Assembly (NCBI RefSeq): GCF_003478505.1 | Contig: NZ_QUFI01000008.1 | Coordinates: 1 to 64,000 of the forward strand | Reading direction: 5' to 3' | DNA: 64,000 nucleotides | Source: Clostridium sp. AF27-2AA | GTDB lineage: Bacteria > Bacillota > Clostridia > Lachnospirales > Lachnospiraceae | Shown: piece by piece, positions 58,704 through 64,000 of the stretch | Position numbering within the stretch: the stretch's first letter is position 1 | How the letters are laid out: each line of letters opens with the position of its first letter | Translations under genes and position numbers: made by a program | The notes under the pieces: generated by a model | Told to the model about the DNA's origin: nothing | Database searches by the model: none | Seen by the model: the letters and a program-made list of their open reading frames with translations, nothing else

Positions 58704-60704
58704 GTGATAGAGAAAATGAAGTTTTTAAGTATCACAGGTCCGAAGGATGATATTGACCGGGTGGTGGAACGGTATCTCTCGAAGTATGAGATCCAGCTGG
58801 AAAACGCCCTGTCGGAGCTGAAAACGGTAGTGAATCTGCGGCCGTATCTGGAAATCAATCCTTATAAAGCGGAGCTGCAGACGGCAGCAGCGCTGATGGA
58901 GGAGATTCAGGGAGTTGTGGATGTTCATGATGTACAGGAGGGCAAAGCCGCCGGAGCTTCGAAGCGGGCTGAAAGCCAGGAAATGTCGATACGGCAGGCC
59001 AACCAGACCGGGCTTTCTGTGGAGGATGCCGTGAACACTATCCACAGTCTGGATGAACAGATTAAAATTCTTCGGACAGAAAAAGACGCACTGGAAACGC
59101 AGGTGCATAGCATAGAGGAGTCTATGGACCGGGTAATCCCGTTTGCGGACCTGAACTATGACCTGAAAGACATCATGCATTTTCAGTACATCAAATTCCG
59201 GTTCGGGCGCATGACCCACGAATACTACAATAAGTTCATGGATTATGTGTACGATACCATCGATACTGTGGTTCATAAATGTCAGGAAGACGCAGATTAT
59301 GTGTGGCTGGTGTATTTTGTGCCGGAGCCGCTCTGCGATAAGACCGATGCGATTTACGCGTCCCTGCATTTTGAGCGGTTTTTCCTTCCGGACGAATACG
59401 AGGGAACGCCGGTGGATGCTACCCATGAGCTGGAGCATCAGCTTGCGGACCTGGATGAAAAGATGCGGCATGTAGATGAAGAAATCCGCGGCGCACTGGA
59501 AGCGCATACAGAGGATCTGCGGGCGGCGTACCAGAAACTGGAGACTTACTCGAAGAACTTCGATGTGCGTAAGCTTGCGGCCTGCACGAAGGACAAGGAT
59601 CACACCTTTTATATTCTTTGTGGCTGGATGAGTGAGACGGATGCAAAGGCCTTTCGAAAGGAACTGGAACAGGATGACAAGACGTTCTGCTTTGTGGAAG
59701 AGGATCATGACAACATCATCAGCAGACCTCCGACCAAATTAAAGAATCCGGGCCTGTTCAGGCCATTTGAAATGTTTATCCGCATGTACGGACTTCCCTC
59801 TTATGAGGAAATTGACCCAACTATCATTCTGGGCCTGACGTACGCATTTTTGTTTGGCTTTATGTTCGGTGATGCTGGGCAGGGCCTGTGCCTGATGCTT
59901 GGCGGTTACCTGTTATACCGGGCAAAGAAGATGAATCTGGCAGCCATCATTTCCTGCTGTGGTTTCTTCTCCACCATATTTGGTTTCCTCTTCGGCAGCG
60001 TATTTGGCTTTGAGAATATCATCAAGCCGCTGTGGCTGCGTCCGAAGACGGCAATGACAAATCTTCCTTTTGTAGGAAACCTGAATACGGTATTTATCGT
60101 GGCGATCGCCATGGGCATGGGAATCGTTCTGATGACTATGGTACTCAATGTCATTAACAGTCTGAGAAGCCATGACACAGAAAAAGCATTTTTTGATACC
60201 AACGGCATTGCAGGCATCGTATTTTACGGTGCCCTGGCTGTGACCATTATCCTGTATATGAGCGGTCATGTGCTTCCGGCCACCGCAGTTTTAGTCGTGA
60301 TGTTTGTAATCCCGCTTCTGGTGATCTTCTTTAAGGAGCCGCTTACGGCACTGGCAGAGAAGCACGCGAAGATCATGCCGGAGGAAAAGGGCATGTTCTT
60401 TGTGCAGGGTGTGTTTGAACTGTTTGAAGTATGTTTGAGCTACTTTTCCAACACTCTTTCCTTCGTTCGAGTGGGTGCCTTCGCGGTGAGCCACGCGGCC
60501 ATGATGGAAGTGGTTCTGATGCTGGCCGGTGCCGAGGCGGGAACGCCCAACTGGCTGGTGGTTGTGCTTGGCAACCTGTTTGTGTGCGGCATGGAGGGAC
60601 TGATCGTGGGCATTCAGGTACTCCGTCTGGAGTATTATGAGCTGTTCAGCCGCTTCTACCGGGGAACCGGACGAGAGTTCAAACCGTATGGAAAACAGAA
60701 CTGA
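58704..60704 (+). CDS. V-type ATPase subunit I (a-type membrane subunit)
   Basis: Encodes 666 residues. The first 330 form a cytoplasmic, coiled-coil-rich part; from about 380 on there are seven or eight hydrophobic helices. AYAFLFGFMFGDAGQGL and SNTLSFVRVGAFAVSHAAM carry the conserved residues lining the ion path, with the essential Arg in SFVRVG. GTG at 58704 follows GGAGGAGTTACTT. It works with the K ring to couple ion flow to ATP use. Confidence 0.92.
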   Translation: MIEKMKFLSITGPKDDIDRVVERYLSKYEIQLENALSELKTVVNLRPYLEINPYKAELQTAAALMEEIQGVVDVHDVQEGKAAGASKRAESQEMSIRQANQTGLSVEDAVNTIHSLDEQIKILRTEKDALETQVHSIEESMDRVIPFADLNYDLKDIMHFQYIKFRFGRMTHEYYNKFMDYVYDTIDTVVHKCQEDADYVWLVYFVPEPLCDKTDAIYASLHFERFFLPDEYEGTPVDATHELEHQLADLDEKMRHVDEEIRGALEAHTEDLRAAYQKLETYSKNFDVRKLAACTKDKDHTFYILCGWMSETDAKAFRKELEQDDKTFCFVEEDHDNIISRPPTKLKNPGLFRPFEMFIRMYGLPSYEEIDPTIILGLTYAFLFGFMFGDAGQGLCLMLGGYLLYRAKKMNLAAIISCCGFFSTIFGFLFGSVFGFENIIKPLWLRPKTAMTNLPFVGNLNTVFIVAIAMGMGIVLMTMVLNVINSLRSHDTEKAFFDTNGIAGIVFYGALAVTIILYMSGHVLPATAVLVVMFVIPLLVIFFKEPLTALAEKHAKIMPEEKGMFFVQGVFELFEVCLSYFSNTLSFVRVGAFAVSHAAMMEVVLMLAGAEAGTPNWLVVVLGNLFVCGMEGLIVGIQVLRLEYYELFSRFYRGTGREFKPYGKQN

Positions 60705-60787
60705 TAGAACGAAAACGCCTGGAAAACGTGAAATGTCCGGGCAGAAAGCAAAAGAAAGATTGTAGAACAAAAAAGGAGAATCCAATC

Positions 60788-61219
60788 ATGACAGTATTAG
60801 CAAAAATCACACTGGCAGCAGCCCTGCTTTTAAGCATTGCAGTTCCGTTTGGCGCGTTTGCGGCAGGCGAGAAGACAAAGGGACGTTATAAAACCGCCAT
60901 CGGCGTGAACGTCTTCCTGTTTATAGCCACTATTGGCGTGGCAGCAGGTCTCATGTTTACCGGTCATGCTTTCGCGGCAGAGGAGACCGCCAAGGCCGTG
61001 AACAGCGCGGCTGGCTGGGGCTATCTGGCCGCAGCACTTTCCACCGGCATGAGCTGTCTGGGCGGCGGCATTGCCGTATCCGCGGCAGCATCCGCAGCGC
61101 TGGGAGCCATCAGCGAGGACGGCTCCATTCTTGGTAAATCCCTCATCTTCGTAGGTCTTGCCGAAGGTGTCTGCCTGTACGGACTGATCATTTCCTTCAT
61201 GATCCTTGGTTCCCTGTAA
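60788..61219 (+). CDS. V-type ATPase subunit K (proteolipid ring)
   Basis: Encodes 143 residues with four hydrophobic helices. The C-terminal pair contains the ion-binding Glu in VGLAEGVCLYGL near 127, while the first pair seems to lack the corresponding acid. The first hairpin has a signal-like start (LAAALLLSIAVPFGAFAA). ATG at 60788 follows AAAAGGAGAATCC. Whether it transports sodium or protons cannot be told from this alone. Confidence 0.9.
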   Translation: MTVLAKITLAAALLLSIAVPFGAFAAGEKTKGRYKTAIGVNVFLFIATIGVAAGLMFTGHAFAAEETAKAVNSAAGWGYLAAALSTGMSCLGGGIAVSAAASAALGAISEDGSILGKSLIFVGLAEGVCLYGLIISFMILGSL

Positions 61220-61222
61220 GGT

Positions 61223-61531
61223 ATGAAGATGTATCTCATCAGTGACAACATTGACACCTGGACCGGCATGCGTCTGGCCGGTGTGGAGGGTGCGGTGGTG
61301 CACGAAAAAGAGGAACTGAAGGCGGAGCTTGATAAGGTCCTGGCCGACAAAACCATCGGAATCGTACTGCTGACGGAAAAATTCGGGCGGGAATTCCCGG
61401 ATCTGGTAAATGATGTGAAGTTAAATCACCGACAGCCGCTGTTTGTGGAGATTCCGGACCGTCATGGAACCGGCCGCAAGCCGGACTTTATCACGGCCTA
61501 TGTAAATGAAGCAATCGGATTGAAATTGTAA
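61223..61531 (+). CDS. V-type ATPase subunit F
   Basis: Encodes 102 residues. ISDNIDTWTGMRLAGVEG and GIVLLTEKFGREFPD are the family pattern of the small rotor subunit F, which binds the central stalk. It starts three bases after the subunit K stop and precedes subunit E by about 15 bases. Confidence 0.88.
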   Translation: MKMYLISDNIDTWTGMRLAGVEGAVVHEKEELKAELDKVLADKTIGIVLLTEKFGREFPDLVNDVKLNHRQPLFVEIPDRHGTGRKPDFITAYVNEAIGLKL

Positions 61532-61546
61532 AGGAAGGTGACCAAC

Positions 61547-62152
61547 TTGACCACCGAGGAAAAATTACAGCATTTTCTGGACACCTGCATGGAGGATGCC
61601 AGAGTCCGCAGCGGGCGGATGCTGGATGAATATATGACGGCGCTGGAAAAGACATTTGAGGAACATAAGGCAGATACCCGGAGACGGGAGAAGCTGCAGC
61701 TTTCGCAGGAAACAGAGAAGATTGAGCGCGAGATCAACAAGCAGCTGGCAGTGGGCCAGATTGAGATCCGCCGGACCCTGGGCATGAAGCAGGAAGAGTT
61801 AAAGGATAAGCTGTTTGTAGAGCTTCGCGATATGCTGGCAAATTATCTGGAGACTCAGGATTATCAGAAATTACTGGAGCGGCAGGTAAAACAGGCTGTG
61901 GAGTTTGCCGGAAATGACCAGATGATCATTTACCTGGATCCGGTGGATGAGGACAAGTTAAACCGTCTTGCTCTCCACAACGGCAACGCAGAGCTTCGCA
62001 TCAGTGAGTATTCCTTTACCGGGGGAACCCGCGCGGTCATTCCAGCGCGGCACATCCTCATTGATAATTCATTCCAGACCAAGCTGGAGGAAGCCAGAGA
62101 GAAGTTCCACTTCGATCTGAGCCTGACAGAAGGAGGAAGGGACCATGTCTAA
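61547..62152 (+). CDS. V-type ATPase subunit E (peripheral stalk)
   Basis: Encodes about 201 residues. The N-terminal two thirds of the first half are coiled coil (RREKLQLSQETEKIEREINKQ), followed by a globular C-terminus (LLERQVKQAVEFAGNDQMI). TTG at 61547 with GGAAGGTG upstream is used; GTG at 61538 is an alternative. The 3' end overlaps subunit A by eight bases. Confidence 0.85.
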   Translation: MTTEEKLQHFLDTCMEDARVRSGRMLDEYMTALEKTFEEHKADTRRREKLQLSQETEKIEREINKQLAVGQIEIRRTLGMKQEELKDKLFVELRDMLANYLETQDYQKLLERQVKQAVEFAGNDQMIIYLDPVDEDKLNRLALHNGNAELRISEYSFTGGTRAVIPARHILIDNSFQTKLEEAREKFHFDLSLTEGGRDHV

Positions 62153-63911
62153 GACGGGTGTGATCAGCGGAATCAACGGCCCGATCGTCCATGTCAAGGG
62201 CGATCCGGGCTTTACCATGAATGAGATGGTCTATGTAGGCCATGACAATCTGGTGGGGGAGGTCATTGGCTTAAAGGCTGGGGACACCATCATCCAGGTA
62301 TATGAGGAGACGGCCGGAATCCGGCCAGGCGAGCTTGTGACGGGAACCGGAGCACCGGTATCCGTTACCCTGGCCCCTGGCATTCTGACCAATATTTTTG
62401 ATGGTATCGAGCGGCCGTTGAGTGAGATCGCGAAGACCGGAGGTGCCTACATCAGCCGCGGTGTGAATGTCAGTGCCCTGGATACGGAAAAGAAATGGCA
62501 GACCCACATGACCGTGAAGAAGGGCGACCGGGTTTATGGGGGCACGATCATTGCGGAGGTGCCGGAGACTCCGGCTATCCTGCATAAGGTGATGGTTCCG
62601 CCGGACAAGGAGGGGTATGTGCTGGATGTCGCGGAGGATGGCGAGTATACCATCAGCGATCCGCTGGTAACGATCCAGCATTTGGATGGAAGCGAAGAAA
62701 CACTGACCATGACCCAGAAATGGCCCATTCGTGTGGCGAGACCGACGGCAAAGCGGTTCCCGGCCACAAAGCCGCTGGTAACCGGTCAGCGTATTCTGGA
62801 TACCCTGTTTCCGCTGGCAAAGGGCGGCACGGCGGCAATCCCGGGAGGTTTCGGTACCGGAAAGACCATGACCCAGCACCAGATCGCAAAATGGTCTGAC
62901 GCGAACATCATCATTTACATCGGCTGCGGCGAGCGTGGAAATGAGATGACCCAGGTTCTGGAGGAATTTTCTGAACTGATCGATCCGAAGACGGGCAATC
63001 CGCTGATGGACCGCACCACGCTGATTGCCAACACCTCCAACATGCCGGTGGCGGCCCGTGAGGCAAGCCTGTATTCCGGCCTGACGCTGGCAGAGTATTA
63101 TCGGGACATGGGTTACCATGTTGCCATCATGGCGGATTCCACCTCCCGTTGGGCGGAGGCGCTGCGGGAGCTGTCCGGACGTCTGGAGGAGATGCCAGCA
63201 GAGGAAGGTTTCCCGGCTTATCTGGCCTCCAAGCTGTCAGCCTTTTATGAGCGGGCCGGCATGATGCAGAATTTAAATGGTACCGAGGGCAGTGTGACTA
63301 TCATCGGCGCGGTATCGCCCCAGGGCGGCGACTTCTCCGAACCGGTGACACAGAATACGAAGCGTTTTGTTCGCTGCTTCTGGGGACTGGACAAGAACCT
63401 GGCCTACGCGAGACATTTCCCGGCTATTTCCTGGCTGACCAGCTACTCAGAATACTTAAATGACTTGGGTTCCTGGTATACGGAAAACGTGGACAAAAAG
63501 TTTGTGGATTACCGCAATCAGATTGTCTACCTGCTGTCCCAGGAGAGCAGCCTGATGGAGATCGTCAAGCTGATCGGCGGCGATGTGCTGCCGGACGACC
63601 AGAAGCTGATCCTGGAGATTGCAAAGGTAATCCGTGTTGGATTTCTGCAGCAGAATGCTTTCCACAAGGACGATACCTGCGTTCCCATGGAGAAGCAGTT
63701 TAAGATGATGGAGATTATCCTGTACCTGTACCGGAAGTCCCGGTCTCTGATTTCTATGGGCATGCCGATGTCGGTACTGAAGGAGGATCCGATTTTTGAC
63801 CAGGTCATTGCCATCAAGTATGATGTGCCAAACGATAACCTGGCATTGCTGGATGATTATAAAAAGAAGATTGATGCCTTTTATGAGGGCGTCATGGAAC
63901 GGAACGCATAG
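62145..63911 (+). CDS. V-type ATPase catalytic subunit A
   Basis: Encodes 588 residues. The P-loop GGFGTGKTM lies at about 234-242, with [14 protein letters not shown] near 264 and [23 protein letters not shown] near 328, the strongest family marks. The large insert typical of A subunits (about 120-185) is present. It hydrolyses ATP in the A3B3 head. ATG at 62145 follows AGGAGGAAGGGACC. Confidence 0.97.
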   Translation: MSKTGVISGINGPIVHVKGDPGFTMNEMVYVGHDNLVGEVIGLKAGDTIIQVYEETAGIRPGELVTGTGAPVSVTLAPGILTNIFDGIERPLSEIAKTGGAYISRGVNVSALDTEKKWQTHMTVKKGDRVYGGTIIAEVPETPAILHKVMVPPDKEGYVLDVAEDGEYTISDPLVTIQHLDGSEETLTMTQKWPIRVARPTAKRFPATKPLVTGQRILDTLFPLAKGGTAAIPGGFGTGKTMTQHQIAKWSDANIIIYIGCGERGNEMTQVLEEFSELIDPKTGNPLMDRTTLIANTSNMPVAAREASLYSGLTLAEYYRDMGYHVAIMADSTSRWAEALRELSGRLEEMPAEEGFPAYLASKLSAFYERAGMMQNLNGTEGSVTIIGAVSPQGGDFSEPVTQNTKRFVRCFWGLDKNLAYARHFPAISWLTSYSEYLNDLGSWYTENVDKKFVDYRNQIVYLLSQESSLMEIVKLIGGDVLPDDQKLILEIAKVIRVGFLQQNAFHKDDTCVPMEKQFKMMEIILYLYRKSRSLISMGMPMSVLKEDPIFDQVIAIKYDVPNDNLALLDDYKKKIDAFYEGVMERNA

Positions 63912-63923
63912 GAGGGCTGTGAA

Positions 63924-64000
63924 ATGGCAATTGAATATTTGGGTTTAAGTGCGATCAACGGCCCTATGGTGGTGCTGGAGGGCATTTCCGGCGCAGCCTA
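63924..64000 (+). CDS. V-type ATPase subunit B, 5' end only
   Basis: The first 25 codons (MAIEYLGLSAINGPMVVLEG ...) match the N-terminus of the regulatory B subunit, which follows A in these operons. ATG at 63924 follows AGGAGGGCTG. The rest lies beyond the window. Confidence 0.9.
   Translation, partial: MAIEYLGLSAINGPMVVLEGISGAA

Noticed and set aside
1..64000. CRISPR array, insertion-sequence transposase or rRNA genes
   Set aside because: No regularly spaced repeats, transposase motifs or rRNA sequence were seen anywhere in the window.

Overview
The window looks like a low-to-mid-GC gut Clostridia genome, most likely Lachnospiraceae. Most genes start behind strong AGGAGG-type ribosome sites with ATG, GTG or TTG. 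The right third carries a V-type ATPase operon, a PBP5-type carboxypeptidase and a chromosomal tRNA-Lys. The organism call is an inference from gene content, not from a marker gene.

Region 1 (1 to about 37,875) is the right-hand part of an integrative and conjugative element (ICE) of the Tn1549/CTn type. Its backbone reads left to right: Maff2-like fragment, VirB6/TrbL-like channel protein, PrgI, VirB4 ATPase, NlpC/P60 hydrolase, DUF4315 and DUF4366 proteins, topoisomerase III, LPD28- and YodL-type accessory proteins, TTRAP, a 2,776-residue methylase/SNF2 helicase with a TnpV gene overprinted in another frame, MobC, a CD1845-type membrane protein and a MobP relaxase. Its right end holds regulators (XRE, ImmA/ImmR pair, ArpU-like, MazF, two excisionase-like HTH proteins) and a tyrosine integrase. 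The element ends in the 3' half of a tRNA-Arg(CCT) gene at about 37,871-37,916, which still has its own terminator.

Region 2 (about 22,600 to 30,660, inside the ICE) is cargo, almost all on the minus strand. It holds a membrane M48 protease, two small proteins, and two WXG100-like proteins that share an N-terminus but carry different toxin-like C-termini (an HExxH metallopeptidase and a ParB-like domain). Next come wreckage of the epsilon/zeta toxin-antitoxin system split by a kinase gene, erm(B), an XRE gene and a second tyrosine recombinase. That recombinase gene lies between two identical 25-bp sites in inverted orientation. A near-consensus promoter sits just inside the right-hand site and currently points away from erm(B) into a terminator. 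Inversion would aim it at the XRE-erm(B) pair. This is a plausible phase-variable macrolide-resistance switch and the most interesting signal in the window.

Region 3 (about 37,900 to 64,000) is chromosome: AEC transporter, MATE exporter, zinc-ribbon protein, a broken sensor/solute-binding chimera, an AlbA_2-type regulator, a membrane protein, a Crp-AlaX-LysR operon divergent from a ferredoxin-like protein, TrmB, thioredoxin, tRNA-Lys, a TIGR01906 membrane protein, D-Ala-D-Ala carboxypeptidase, a LysM-containing 5'-nucleotidase, an exonuclease, an SH3 protein, and a V-type ATPase operon (G/H-like, C, I, K, F, E, A, start of B) running off the right edge. A long hairpin of about 200 nt precedes the ATPase operon, and a 48-bp perfect palindrome follows the broken solute-binding gene.
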